Source of the DNA: Marsupella aquatica | Lineage: Eukaryota > Marchantiophyta | Length of the DNA: 64,000 bases | Assembly (NCBI GenBank): GCA_973895155.1 | Contig: OZ316892.1 | Location: forward strand, 11,532,001-11,596,000 | Direction: 5' to 3' | Part shown: positions 22,234 to 35,425 of the stretch, piece after piece | How the letters are laid out: each line of letters opens with the position of its first letter | How positions within the stretch are numbered: the stretch's first letter is position 1 | The notes under the pieces: model-generated | Seen by the model: the letters and a program-made list of their open reading frames with translations, nothing else | What the model was told of the DNA's origin: nothing | The model's database searches: none | Translations under genes and position numbers: made by a program

Positions 22234-25200
22234 GAACTTACAATCCAGTGTTAGATAAGGGAATGTAGCCCGAATGCAAATGTGCAAAGTAGTTCCTTAT
22301 AATTACTCTTGTTCGTGGCCCCTCACGGGCTGATATGTTGATTGGTTCTATCACACTTAAGAATGCATGTTCACATCGAAACACGAATACAGAGAATCTG
22401 GGAGTACACATTGTTTGTCATGCTGACTGGATTGTGGACTGGCTGCGTGGACTACACTTGGCGTCCGCAGGTGGTCTTGGACTTGGTCTCTGGTTGGGGT
22501 TGGGGGAGGGGGCCTGTTGCAAAAACATTGAAGGGGAGGGGGAGGTGTGAAAGGAGAGGACAGGGGAGATCAAGGAGGGAATGGGTGGAGGGGTTCCATT
22601 GTGAAAGGGGAGGGTAAGATGGATGGATCTTTTATGGGTGTTTTGACCAGATGCGGGCTGGGTAATTTTTCATGTAAGGCAAGAAAACAAACTATGGAAG
22701 GGGCACGCATTTTGAAGACCATTTTGGCATAGGAAAAGTAAGGTATTGGGAAAAGGCTCACTTTCGAAAATTTAGGAAGAATTATCTCACATAATTGTTT
22801 TTCATTGCAATAACGAAATAGGACCCATTTTGTATCCGGCCGCTGGAACTAACAGTAAGAGTGTTTGCGATTCAAAGTCCACATTTGGGCATAAAACATC
22901 TGCTCTGAAGTCCCTTCAATCACTTTTGGAGATATTTAAGCATAAGAAAGAGAGGACCAGAGCTTAAGGTTTGCCACAAGACACTGACATAGTCTGGTTG
23001 CTGGTTGCTGATTGACATAGTACCAAGAGTGCAAGGATTTGAGATCAGCTCACCTGAGATGAGAACATTTTCTCCACCTTCACCAAAACCATGAGTACTA
23101 GATGCAAGTAAATACAAGCATGAAGCATCTTGTGCACCTCTTAGACAAACCATTTCACTGCTGGTCATGGTGGAGGAATTCTATCCGGAGGGCCATTACT
23201 TAGTGCCTTTTAGACAAACCACTTCACTCCTGGTCATGGTGGAGGAATTCTATCCAGAGGGCCATTAGTTAATGGACCCACTATGTATGTATCCTTTAAT
23301 ACTTGCAAGAAGCTAATACATGTTCTCCTGTTTTTGTTACTTTTTATTCTCAAAAATGATACACACTCTGAGATGTCAGTGTTTACATCAAAATGCTCTT
23401 GACCATTCGTCATTTTGCATCACAATTATTTTGATGTTTCATAAACACTAGCAAAATAAAATTACTCTTTTTTTGCACAAGCCAGAATGACACTAGAGTA
23501 GTAACTGTTGTTGCCAGTGATTTTCTAATTTCCCCTCCTAGAACTTTGAGGCATTCCCAAGTTTGAACAACTCCTTCATAAAACCAAGTTCAGGATGGAT
23601 TGGTGTGGTTCCTCCACGCCTGAGACACCAGAATATCAACCCATAAACGCTCGCACAAACACTGTAGGGGGCATGTTCAAAAAAGTGTCCTGAAAGAACC
23701 TCTTATACCCTGCCCCTAGAAAAGCAAAAAATAAATCACTAGTCAACGAGATTTGGGTGACACCCAATCATTTTTATTTTGAGGATTGGGGAGGGTGGAT
23801 GATGCTTAGACAATACCAACAAGGTGTCTAAAGGAGTATAGTCAATATCCCTTCCAGAACCTTATAATAGTGTCATATATGAATGCTGAATGAATGGTTC
23901 CCATAATTGTATGTTTAGTACCTTCCCCTCGTTGAAGTTTTTAAGCAATTCATGCAGAAAAACCCTACCTTGGTGCCTCAGTACTAGACTTCAATTCATG
24001 TAGTCAATGAACATACCAAATTTGAATAATTAGTTGCTACCCTAAACTAAAGCTCAACAAAAGTGGAAACCAAGTGGTGGTTAAAGCTCTTAACAAGCTC
24101 AACTAAACTATAACTTGTGAACCCAAATTTCCCCCACTCAACCTAACCTTCCATTCATTTTATTTCTTTCTTTTGTCCCCAATCCTTTAACTCACTTTTT
24201 CTTTCCCTTCAATCTCCTTCATTTGATTGGTTTGACGAGGTTCATCAAAACATTTGTGGAACTTCCATCTTTCTTGAGATTTATGTAGTAAGTAGGTCCC
24301 CAAACAGGGTAGCAAGGTAAACAATCTCACCCCAGATTGGCTTGATACAACAGAATCACAGCTAAAAAACTTGTTTGATGCATCTTTAACATACTCCCAT
24401 ACCACAAAAGTAACATCATGAAAACCCAACAAGAGTTGACTAGGTTAAAGTACAGTCAGTTTAAAGTGCACAGGGTAGCTGATAATTATCTACATTTGAT
24501 CTCGTTAACTTTGTTGTCTAAGAAATCTGACTACATGTATATTTTTTTGTGACTGTTGTGCACCATTGTCAACCATACTCTTTGTTAGCCAATGATCAAT
24601 CAAATCCATCAATCAATCAAATTCACAGCTAGAGTTAGTTGTTCCTATTTTTAAAAATATTATAATTAAATGTAGAGAATGATTTATTATATTTCAAAAA
24701 GTAAATGAAATTTTTACAAGAGGTTACTGTTTTGCCCTCACTCTTTGTGATTTCACATTTTTACAAGTATCAATTGTCACAAGTCGAGTTATAATTGATA
24801 CATCTAAACTCCAAACAAGTGTAGCTCCCCTCCTTCTGCAATCAAACAATATAACACGATAAATATGTATTACCTTTTACTAAAATTGGATGTGGTTTTT
24901 TTATCAAATCTACTAACTAGTCTTTTCACTTTTGATCAAGTCCCATGGACCACACCACACTTTTACTCGTAGTACTAGCCCTGGTGGAGTATTGTCACCA
25001 CTCCCCCTCCTCACATGGGCGAAAGAACACAAAAGAGATAGCAGTAGACAAAATTCAAGAATCAAACTGAATCCATATCTTTGGGTGAAAGATAGTGTTA
25101 ACACATTGCAAGGACAACTCGGCCTCCTACCATCTGCCCAACTCCTGCCTCACTAGGACAAGCAGTACGTTGCCGCCGAATGTACCAAAGGTGTGGCCGC

Positions 25201-28200
25201 CGCCAGGGAGGTGGCACCGCCCCCTACAATTGTCTAAAGCAAAATTATCTAAGAATTCTTTTCTGGGAAATTTTCTAGGTGGCCTCCTCCTCCCTGATCA
25301 CAACCCCAAAAATGGCTCCCAAAACGGAATCCGAATGGCCATTGTAACTCGACCCTCTGTCCGTATGGCCACGGCCTCCCCCCCAAATTTGTAGCAAGAG
25401 GCCACTGTCCATGGCCTCTTGCCCTCGGTAGCCAGTGGTGCCTCACCTGGGCGTCGTACTACCATACAATGTGAAACTCAATTTTTCACAAAAATGTTTT
25501 GTCTGGTATCTCAATCCTATATCTCACTTCATTTGGGGCGTGCCACACTTTGTTGGATTCAGCTCAACGAGCTCTTTCCAACAAGCCTATAAACTTCAGA
25601 TTGTGTAATGGTTGCAAAATTAACCTCCGTCTAGCCAAAGTCCGTATGGATGTCCTCTGCTGCTGGCCTGCCCACCAATGGTCATCTCCTCCCTCCGAGA
25701 TGGCCACTTCATGAATTTTTCCTGAGGTGGCCTCCTCCTACTCCTCAAGCAATGGCCTCCTCTTTTTTCCATGATGGCCACCTCCTTTTGTCCTTTTGTA
25801 ATGGGCTCTTCCTACTTCGAAGATGACCCCCTCCTTTCCACGATGGCCTCCTCCTTTTTGGACTGCACAACCTGGGAACGGCCAACCTCATGCTTTGCAA
25901 TGGTCTCCCAAGAAAAGTTTACTTTCATTGAAAGCTAAGGACTCTCTAGAACACTATTACTAGGCCACCTAGCTTTGCCGTTTCATGGGTGATAAAAGTT
26001 ATTGGGAGTATGCAATTTTGTAAGGAGTTGAACTAGACCATTAGACCTTGGTTTTGCATGGGGCTCGTTGAGGGCTTCAAAATGAATCCAAACATGACTC
26101 TGTTTGGAATAATACTAGCGTAGGAACGTCTATTTTAAGTTTAAGCATTTTTTACATTTTGGTCATTCTTCTTGTTTCGCGCCTCATGTGGAGCCTCCAG
26201 CCAACCCCACCCACCAGGATACCTACACCTTGGCCTCCAAGTCCTTGGGACCCTTCTCAACTCCATGCCAGACACCCTTCTCAACTCGGGCCCCCAGTTC
26301 TGGCAACAATTTATTAGAACGAACAATGTTTTTGAAAAATTAGACACTTTTGCTACACCTATTTGTTTTTCTACTCATAGATATAATAATACTAAGTCAT
26401 CACTAAATTACCAGTGGGTTTGGAGAGGTGGTGACACTCTCACAAAACTCACCAAATAGTTTAGATCAAAAGGGCAGGCATATTACCAAACTACAGAAAA
26501 GTGTGTCAGAATATGTTTAGTGTGGTGGAACTGCTGATTCAACTTTACAATTTGAGAAAGAGGGGCTGGTTTTTGTAAGTACCATACTGCACTGCTATCC
26601 CGGTTCACACAGGACTTGCATGAAACATTGATTATTTTTATTCCAAGAATACTTCACCATTAAAATATTATCCTCCTGTTTTCATTTGTGAATTTTTAAA
26701 CTAATGCATACACTGGAAAGTCAGTGTTAGAACAAGATGTTTAGAATTTAGTGTTTCTTAAATTCACATTGCTGAATTCTTTTGAGTTTTCATAAGCACT
26801 CTACAATATTCTGTCACTCCTGTACTATATTAATAATGACTTCTATTTCGCATGAACTGGGATGATAGTAAGGTATCTTATGTATAAAGCACCAATTACA
26901 AGCTAGAGTTGGGGCCTAACTTTGCCTCTAGGCAGTAACTCCATGGTTCATCATGTGGATGGGAAAACTTATGACTATGATGTATGGCAAATGATAATCA
27001 TACATGTTTTTTTATCATGATTTCTATTTATATTAAAAATGAGCTTCATAACCCCACCATAACATATGTGCATAGAAAAGAGTATGGTATGTTATATATG
27101 ATTACTAAAATGATGGCATGCATGATGATTTTTTGTAATATTTCATTACCCTTCAGAAAATGTGAATAAGGAATATATTTGGTGACAATTTTATTGTCCT
27201 CCCCGCTATTCACGTTCAAAGAACGGGTAGTCAAGGCTAGTAAGCGTAAACACTGGCCAAAATGCTGATAGCACAGGTAGTATACTGTGAGCTATTATTC
27301 CCACTTCAGGTTTGCTTGGTGGTTAGCATGGTTAGCCTATCCCCTGTCAGGAAAAATAGATTCTCACCTCACGCAGGTGGGTTGCCTTGCACTCTGTGCT
27401 CTTTTGTTTGCCAAAAGGTTTGCTCTGTGGACTTATTATGAACTTGCAACTCTTAATAAAATTATTCATTTGCCCTCAAAGGGTGAATTCCATTTGCAAC
27501 TTTTCACCTTTGCTAAATGAACTTCTTGTCCTTTCTTTATCCTCTCCAAAAATGCACCACAAGTATGTGCAACCTCCGGTGCAACAGTAGCTCTCCATAT
27601 GTTTATTAAAGTTTCTCAATCTGAGTGATATATATTTCTTGCAGCCAGTATAGCTTATCAAATATGGCAAGGTTGTTGACAAACAGGCAATGCAAATAAA
27701 GACATTTACTGCAACATTTCCAGCCACTTTACTCCTTAGTTGATAGGACTTGCAAATAGAAGATTCCTTTATTTGTTTGTGTGTGTGGGTGGTGGTTGTA
27801 GACATTGATTTGGGCCTTCCCAAGTGGCATTAGGCAAAATTCTCATCGAAATGAAGATTGACCTCAAGAGGAAACATTCATGATACATATCTATTGTTAT
27901 TGAATCATATCTGTAAATGCCATGAGAGCCAGAGATCTTGTTAATAGACAGGCAAAAGAGTATAGTTTGCATCTACCATTCAAAACCAGTGGGTCTCTTG
28001 CTATACATTTCTCAATAGTAGTGTTGTCTTCCCTTAAAACCCCCCATTCAAATCAGCTTAGGCAGACGAATATGAGAGCACTCCCACCGGACCTTTATTG
28101 CACCCGGCCAGGATTGAGTATAGTGGGACCAGCCCACCAAGACAGATTGACAACCATGATTGCCCCTCTCACGTTTGATCAAATGCCTGCTCTAACAAGA

Positions 28201-28400
28201 ACACTCAATATCCGTGTGGCTGGTTTTGGTGGGTGTGAAAAGCAGGACGGGTGAGGAAGAGTCTCCAACATTTCACAAACCCGGATGCATGGGTGCCTCA
28301 CCGGCTTGTGAAACTCCTGTATGGGGGAGGAGGCAGTTTGGTATGCACAGGTGGGACTGCTTTTAGGGCTTCAGTTTACTGACCAAGAAATGAAGTTTAA
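22234..28400. other. Gene-poor repeat-derived DNA
   Basis: No supportable gene across about 6 kb. A G- and purine-rich stretch covers about 22490-22620. A two-copy tandem repeat sits at 23145-23265. A GC-richer block (25130-25450) is followed by CT-rich TGGCCTCCTCC words at about 25680-25870. The rest is AT-rich. Short frames on both strands show no domains. Confidence 0.5.
23145..23265. repeat. Two-copy tandem repeat, about 67 bp unit
   Basis: Units share TTAGACAAACCA, TTTCACT or CTTCACT, CTGGTCATGGTGGAGGAATT and GAGGGCCATTA with very few mismatches, so this is a fairly recent duplication. Confidence 0.85.
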
Positions 28401-28404
28401 ACCT

Positions 28405-28565
28405 GAAGAGACCACCCAATAGAGAGAGAACATCTTTACTGAAAAAGGACCACTCAATAGAGAACAAATTTACTGAAAAGGACACTCACATCAATAGAGA
28501 ATAGAGAACAAATCTACTGAAAATAGGACCACCAAATCAATAGAGAACAAATTTACTGTAGAAAA
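28405..28565. repeat. Irregular tandem repeat, about 40 bp units
   Basis: The core CAATAGAGA plus AACA, then TTTACTGAAAA and GGACCAC, recurs four times with small indels. Confidence 0.75.
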
Positions 28566-29089
28566 GAACACCTATTGTGAGGTTTGGCCACTTTTATAAA
28601 GTGACACTTTTAGAAAGCGCACTACCTTCAATTCCTTATGGTCCATTGATATATTTTTTATCTAGTGATATGTGTAGTAATACACACATTGCTTACCTCA
28701 ACAAATCTGAGCCTCTCTTTACGGGCCTGTCTAGGTTTTCCTATAAAGATAAAAGATGCTCACCACTTTGACCTTTATGGTCCCACGGTACCAATATTCA
28801 AGATCAATGCAGCATAACTTAAACGTGGAAACTTTATTTCATGTAGTTCTGTGTTATTGCTTTTTTCCACATTTTCTTCAAAAGTGGAAAAAGTGACTCT
28901 ATATTTAGTGCAAAGAAATCATGGAATTAGTTCATGGACCCAGTGTTATGTATGAGTACTCCTTTGCAGGTGATACTACATGTATTTCATTTCGTCCATG
29001 GTGAACGACAAAAGTATGTAATCAATGTTTGAAGGGAGGTAGTACAAGTTCAATTTCATTCATGGTGAAGGGACCCATCCGGTGCTCAT

Positions 29090-29302
29090 ATGCTTAGGTG
29101 CGGCCACAGGAGTGAGCGGACAACAACACACAATGACATTCGGGATGTGGTTGCTGCCATTGCCCGGGACTCTGGGTACTATGTTGCTATGGAACAACGT
29201 CATGTCCTTCCCCTCAGGAATGGCGTTCCTGACCTGCATCAAGCTGACCTGGTTTTTTCCCGGGCAGGAGTTCGTTCCCTCGGTGATGTTATCCTAATGT
29301 AA
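29090..29302 (+). pseudogene. Retroelement protein fragment related to 10975-11475
   Basis: The frame reads CGHRSERTTTHNDIRDVVAA, then IARDSGYYVAMEQRHVLP, PDLHQADLVF and LGDVIL before stopping. It resembles the N-terminal half of the same retroelement C-terminal domain whose downstream half (ADPT to AVEVFG) sits at 10975-11475. The CxH...HNxIRD start, the central QADLVF strand and GDVIL suggest a nuclease-like fold, but that is inference. The piece is short, isolated and lacks an adjacent reverse transcriptase. Confidence 0.42.
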
Positions 29303-30280
29303 TCCAAGGTAAACTAACCCTAGTAAGGCCAAACAAACTAAAAGCCGGGAACTTGAGTCAATTCCTAAGACTATTCTCCCTTGCAAGGCACCTCTCCAAA
29401 GATAACTTATTACTTAGTCAAGGTTGGCCACTTCCTCAAGAAAGGTAGGCGGGTACAATGTAGAACCGTAAGGACGACCAGGTTAAGTACATAAATCAAA
29501 TTTAGATAAATTGTTTACGACGCGAGTTTAGAAATTGGAAAAGTAAAAATAATGGTTATAGTTGGTCATTTTTACCACTCTCTCTTGTTATTTGGGATTT
29601 TACTTTTTCATTTTTCTGAAGTTTTAGAGTTTTCGGGTTTAACTGATAATACTGGCTTCACGACTAACACAAAATGTCTTGTTTGTTTCTTGCCGCCAAT
29701 ATTATTATTCATGTTTGTGATGAAAACCTTGACATGGCACAAGTGGTGCCAGGACTTTTGTTTACTACTTCTCATCGAGGTCAGTAAACACATTACAAGC
29801 ACCTATACAATATTTGGAGCACCAAAATCCAAATTTATTCTCTATCTAATGGTCTGCAATCCAGTTTTTGTCACTCCCAAAATTGAACAAAATTGATGAG
29901 TTGCTCTATAAAGTAATTAACATGCTATCCTAAAAGCACATAACCTTAACCCCTGAGCCAGTGCCATGGAAAGATTTACAAGGATGTACATTGGGTCCCC
30001 CCATCCATGGGGTTCACACAGAATAAAATTCAAATTAAAAAAAGGAAAAAAAGGATTATATTGGGGACTACTTTGTTGCACAAGTCTATTACATGTCTTG
30101 AGACATACTCTATGTACCTAAGGCTTTCATCAAGAAAGCGATCGAAAGATCGAAAGCTAGGAGAACAACCTATGGTCTAAAGTGAAGCCTCTCAACCGTG
30201 ACTTCAGGTCACAAGTACAATTGTTCCTGGAACTGGAAACAGGCTCATAGTACCCGGAGTCTACTTATGAGCAAAACTCA
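29303..30280. other. Intergenic AT-rich DNA
   Basis: No gene is seen. The segment at about 29871-29915 (CCCAAAATTGAACAAAATT) recurs near 63057-63100 with shared flanks, marking a dispersed repeat. Confidence 0.5.
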
Positions 30281-30985
30281 AACATGTACAATTATAGAGG
30301 GATTTGTTGTTTAGTGCAGCTTGAAAAACACTTGTTGGAGTGCAAGGAAACTGCAATTCTACAAAGACAATATGGGGAAGAAAACATCCCTTGGTTGCAG
30401 ATACCTAGGGATAAGGTTAACATGTACATCTATAGAGGGATTTGTTGTTTAGTGCAGCTCGAAAAACACTTAATACAGTGCAAGAAAACTGCAATTCTAC
30501 AAAGACAATATGAGGAAGAAACACATCCATTGTTGCAGATACCCAGGGATAAGGTTAACACGTACAACTATAGAGGAATTTATTGTTTAGTGTGCACCTT
30601 GAAAAACACTTATTAGAGTGCAAGAAAACTGCAATTCTACAAAGAAAGTATGCTGAAGAAAACACATCCCTTGTTGCAGATAACCACGGATACTAACACG
30701 TACAAAACAACAGAGGAATTTGTTGTTTACTGCAGCTTGAAAAACACTTATTAAGTGCAAGAAAAACTGCAAATCTACAAAGAAAATATGGGGAAGAAAA
30801 CACATCCCTTGTTGCAGATACCCAGGGATACGGTTAAAACACACAACTACAGAGAAATTTGTTGATTAGTGCAGCTTGAAAAACACTTACTAAACTGCAA
30901 GAAAAAACCGCAAATCTACAAAGAAAGTATGGGGAAAGAAACAGATCCCTTTTTGCAGATACCCAGGGATTGCACTTGTACGCTC
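30281..30985. repeat. Minisatellite, about 138 bp unit, five copies
   Basis: Units start near 30281, 30419, 30557, 30694 and 30837. Each holds GTACAA, ATAGAGG, TTGTTGTTTAGTGCAGC, TTGAAAAACACTT, AACTGCAATTCTACAAAGA and TTGCAGATACC. Identity is high between neighbours. Because the first units are multiples of three, an accidental open frame runs through them (30284-30616), but it breaks in later units and is not a gene. Confidence 0.9.
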
Positions 30986-31033
30986 TGCACTTGGAGATAG
31001 TCGACAGTCGACAGTATTATGAACTGACACATC

Positions 31034-31740
31034 AGATTATTCTGAGATGGGATCATAGATATTTTCTGAGCTGACAGAAGATAGGTTTTTGGGGATGCTT
31101 CCGTCAAGTTACATGCTTCTAGTGCTAGACCTCGATAGGGTGGATCATAGATATTTTGTGAGCTGACAGAAGACAGATTTTGTGGTGCTCTGTCTCGGGT
31201 TAGGGTGGCAACATGCTTTCTAGACCCTCGATAGGGTGCGCAATTGGATCATAAGATATTTTGCCGAGAAAACAGAAGATAGGTTTTGTGGTGCTCTGTT
31301 TCAGGTTTGGGTGCCAATATTGCTTCTAGACCTCGATAGGGTGTGAATTGGAGCATAGATATTTTCCCGAGCACTGTTTGTGAGCCTTCTTTGGATGGCG
31401 GCTTGCTCTAGACCTCGATAGGGTGTGAGATTGAACCGTAGATATTTTCCGAGCAGACAGAAGCTAGGTTTTTTGATGCCTTCTATGATTATATATATAT
31501 ATTCTTTCAGGGTTGGCTGGCAACAATGCTGCTAGACCTTGATAGGGCGTGCGATTGGACCAGAGATATTTTCCGAGCAGACAGACGATAGGTTTTGTGA
31601 GGCTTTCTTTTCAGGTTTGGGTGCAAAACAAGCTTGTAGGCCTCGATAGGGTGTGAGATTGGAACATAGATATTTCCGCATCAGAAGAAAGGTTTTGTGG
31701 TGCTCTCTTTCAGGATTGAGTGGCAACATGTTTCTAGTCC
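31034..31740. repeat. Minisatellite, units of about 85-122 bp, seven copies
   Basis: Unit boundaries are marked by AGACCTCGATAGGGTG at about 31129, 31216, 31328, 31411, 31533 and 31637, preceded by a partial unit from 31034. Shared inner words are CATAGATATTTT, GAGCAGACAGAAGATAGG and TTTTGTGGTGCTCT. Length varies through internal deletions. The array ends about 195 bp before the ATG of the TIGR01589 gene. Confidence 0.88.
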
Positions 31741-31934
31741 GTGATAATGTGCATCCGCGGACGCAGGCTTTCCAATGAATAGTGACGGGGAATAAATTTG
31801 GAACCGGGCTGCCGCTCAGTTCATTTGCCTTCTTTGTTACCGGCATCATTGTTAGGGCGGGTTGATGGTTATTTTGTTGCTCGGGAGCCACGGTTGGTAG
31901 GTTTCCGCGGGGTGTGTAATAGCAGACGGTAGAA

Positions 31935-33392
31935 ATGCGGGCTCCCACTCCGCCGGGCCATGCGGCGTCGAACGCGACTCTTGATATTTCACAATCTTAT
32001 ATTCTCATGGTACGTAGTCTCGTACGTGCATTGTCTTTTGAGGAGCCGGTTTTCTCGGTTGGTCGTGCAGCAGCTGATTCAGTAGTGTAGACAGAAGAGG
32101 GATTCGGGAGCATATGCGGGATTAGAAAACGGCGCAACTAGATGCTACCGAGAACGGCTTGAATTTTCTGCAATGTGTTCATTCTAATGAAAGGCTAGTT
32201 TACGACAATGATGCACAATAATCCAGCAGTTGCGGACGAAGGCGGTGTGGTTGATTCTTAGGGGGGTAGACATTGGTTTTGATTGTCGCAAAAAGTTATG
32301 TTGGTGATGGTTGTGCATTGTCGAGGATTTCATTGAATTTTTTACTACTGTACACAGGTGCAGCACCTCATAGAGAGATGCTTATTACTGCACATGGACC
32401 GGGAGGAATGCGTGAGGGCCCTCGCTAAGTATGCTCGAGTGAGACCAGTTATAACGGTCACAGGTACTCTGCAACTGGAGATTGTCCCCCATTGCTTGCC
32501 TGCTAGCTCAAGTGTTCCTCTTCCTACCACGCTCATGCAACATTTTCCATCGAGGGTCTCCTACGACATTGTTTTACCGCTCGTCCACCATATTCTCTCG
32601 GTTGTGTAAACCCCTAGATCTAAAGCACCATAGTCTGAGAGTAATTGTGCGAGGCCAGTTGTCGGCATGGTCCCAGTCTGAGTATCAGCTATGAAGCCGG
32701 TTATCCACTGTCAAGGTGTGCGCCTTGAAAATCAAAGGCCCAGAATCGGAAGTTGTCCTCGATCAGCTCCTACGGATTCTCTGGCAAATACATCTGACCG
32801 TGAACCCAAGACAATAGCAGCAGCCCGTAAACTACCTTTCGTCTATTAAGCGCTGTTTGTTTTAGGTCGTCAGTTTCTGGCGTCTCCCCAATCCCATGTC
32901 ACCAGTCACCCAATCTGATGGAGTTCTATCGATGAAGGTGAAATCTCACTCCAGTCAAGTCGCTATTTGCGGACATCTTACAGTGTATCTTATTTCTCTC
33001 AATTGTATGCTTCAAGCCTAGCGAAACTTAAGGTTTACTATTAAAAAGTCATGCTTGCATGTACAGTTTGGAAGGAGCTGGAGAAAGAAAACAAAGAGTT
33101 TTTTTCTGCTTACACTGGGCAGAAAGCAACTGGGCACGTCGGGGTGTTTACTGAAGTACTTGAGGAGGCCACAACTATGCTATGTGCACAGACTCTCGAG
33201 TGTCCGCCCCTTGAAAAACCGCTGCAACCTTGTAAGTTTATGTCGATTGGGCGTGGATCTATCTTTTCTCTCCAAAAGTTGATTGCTTTTTATCTCATCA
33301 AGCACGGAACGCACTCGTGTAGATTGTTCTGGGTCGGAAGATAGAATCCTTTTTCCTGACATGCAGCTGGTTCAGCTTCATCCAACAATTAG
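31935..33392 (+). CDS. Plant-specific TIGR01589-domain protein (3' end tentative)
   Basis: The family is restricted to plants and has no known biochemical role. Exon 1 is 31935-32009, encoding 25 residues from ATG and ending SQSYILM. Exon 2 is 32358-32463, encoding VQHLIERCLLLHMDREECV, then a RALAKYARVRPVITVT stretch. Exon 3 starts at 33067 and completes the hallmark TVWKELEKENKEFFSAY. All junctions are GT-AG and phase-consistent. The end of exon 3 is uncertain: a strong GTAAGT donor follows 33231, and the acceptor before 33367 would add eight residues to a stop at 33390-33392, giving about 123 residues. The domain normally forms a small helical unit, and nothing indicates localisation. Identity is well supported by the conserved HLIERCL and VWKELEKENKEFF blocks; the C-terminus is not. 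Confidence 0.72.
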
Positions 33393-34780
33393 ACTGGTGT
33401 CTCCTTGAATGTCTTGCTTTCTCTGGGGATTCTACCAGTATTACTTCCTAAGAGAGTTTTGCGCACTCTCATTTGTTTTCCTGCCCTAGAAGTGACACCT
33501 TGTTTTGTTGCAGGAACGGAGCTAGGGACACGCGAGGACGAGTTTGTAGCCCAGTAGTCCGGTTTCAACTCCATCCAATCTATTTTCTGTGAGTAGCACT
33601 GATGTCTGTAATTTCTCTCTACATCCTGAGGAAATTGCGAGACGAATGAGGCGCTTCTGGCTTTCCTGCAAAGGTTATGGGGGTTGAACTGTCTGCAGAG
33701 TCTCACGGCTTGACTTACAGACAGAAATTTTTACGTGTGAACTCTGGCATCCCCATTGTAATTGTGTACATAGTCTCATTTGCCCTATTTTTGCCCAAAT
33801 TTTGTGTGGGCCTATGAAAACGGAGTGGCATAAGTAGTTTATCAGCGGTATGTACGGTTTAGATACAAGGGTGTGTATATGTGGGAGTAGTTCGGTAGGA
33901 CATGGAATCTTGCCTTTTGAGATCCATATTCATTCCAAATCTTAATTTTAAAATGAAGATTTTTATTGCAGGTGCTGTCCTCTTTGGCCAACCCAGCTGT
34001 GTATACTGTGACTCTCTTATACCAGTTGGTGAGTGTATTGCCATATGACGCCTGTGCTCTATCGTGTCAACGCTGTGCTTCACGTTGTAGCATCCAACTG
34101 CTTGTTGGCTTATAAGGCGTAAATTGTAAACATGCTTCAATTTGGTTTCGTATTTTGATCAATTAGAGAATTAGTCGGTTTCGGGTACAGGTACCCACTT
34201 TCTTAAGGTCGTTCGAGCTTTTCTTGTTAGACGGTACTGGAATTGAACAATTTTGCTGAAGCGGCGTTTTGCCACACTATTGGAAAGCTTGGAAGACCGC
34301 CCTATATATTGATAACATCTCCATGACCTTGCATGATCTTGCAATGCACTGATTTGTCTCGTTCATCGGTGAAGGACAGATGGACAATTATTTATTGTGT
34401 GTATATTATTCTTTGGTTTTCAGTTTTCTAGTTTGCATTGCTGATATAAGTGTTGCAGCATCTGGTTGATCACCAGGATGAACATAAACCTTTGTCCCGT
34501 AGCATACCCAAAATCTCCAGATATCTTTGCGTGTTGCTGTGTTGGCATATCTATTCATCTAGAATCGCAGTCTTTTTCTAGCGCTGGCATGTGATCTTGG
34601 GCAACTACCTCGGGAGTGCAGAATTCGAAGGTGAGCTAAAGACGACTGTCCATTCATAGCGCAAACGAGCCTTAGCGTATGTTGCATTCTTCCGCCTGAA
34701 CTTCTGACCTCAGTTTCTATTCGAAGCTGCCTCCTGAATTTTCGCAAACTAAGATGTACGAACCTTGGAGTCACTGACTT
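33393..34780. other. 3' flank of the TIGR01589 gene
   Basis: Mostly non-coding. A good acceptor-like TTGTTTTGTTGCAG lies at about 33500-33513, which could belong to an alternative last exon of the upstream gene. No other gene is recognised. Confidence 0.4.
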
Positions 34781-34784
34781 GATT

Positions 34785-35015
34785 CTAGTGGATAATCAAC
34801 CAACCCACAAAAGCTTGTTCTGGAACAAGTGTAGATTGGAGTCACTGACTTGATTCTAGTGGATAATCAACCAACCCACTAAAGCTTGTTCTGGAACAAG
34901 TGTAGATACGTTGAAACGTGCAAACTCTTACAATACAAACCAATATTAAGCTCGTTCTGGAACAAGTGTAGATGTGTTTAAACGTGCAAACTCTTACAAT
35001 ACAAACCAATATTTT
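34785..35015. repeat. Nested tandem repeats sharing a GGAACAAGTGTAGAT core
   Basis: One unit of about 72 bp (GGAGTCACTGACTTGATTC, then GATAATCAACCAACCCAC) occurs twice. A second unit (ACGTGCAAACTCTTACAAT, then ACAAACCAATATT) also occurs twice. The linker CTTGTTCTGGAACAAGTGTA or a close form occurs three times and is itself palindromic (TTGTTC and GAACAA). Confidence 0.82.
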
Positions 35016-35254
35016 CTTTTGCCTCGAAAGCCAAAAGTAGACCCATCAGCGGAGGAACTCTTAAAATATGAACCCTTTTTTTAAATTGACTGAATTAGTA
35101 GTATCCATTTAATCAAGAAAGCCCAAAATTATGCAGGCACGGGTAACTAAAACAAAGTGTAATGTCTTTCACTAAACTCCGGGCGGGGAACATGGCACTT
35201 CTACTAGAACCTTTTTGCCTTGAAAGTCAAAAGTAGCCAAAAGTGGACCCATCG

Positions 35255-35425
35255 GACACAGGATAGATGTTATGCTCCAGAACATGTGATTCTATGTAGG
35301 GAGGATAGATGGAGCCTAACATGTGATTCTATGTAGGGAGGATAGACTGTAGGGAGGATAGACTGAGCCTAACATGTGATTCTATGTAGGGAGGATAAAC
35401 GTTATGCTCCGGACCATGTGATTGT
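35255..35425. repeat. Short tandem and interspersed repeat block
   Basis: AACATGTGATTCTATGTAGG plus GAGGATAGA recurs three times, with a fourth diverged copy ending in GCTCCGGACCATGTGATTGT. Confidence 0.8.

Noticed and set aside
30284-30616. Plus-strand 110-residue open frame
   Set aside because: It results from a tandem repeat whose unit length is a multiple of three; the frame breaks in later units.
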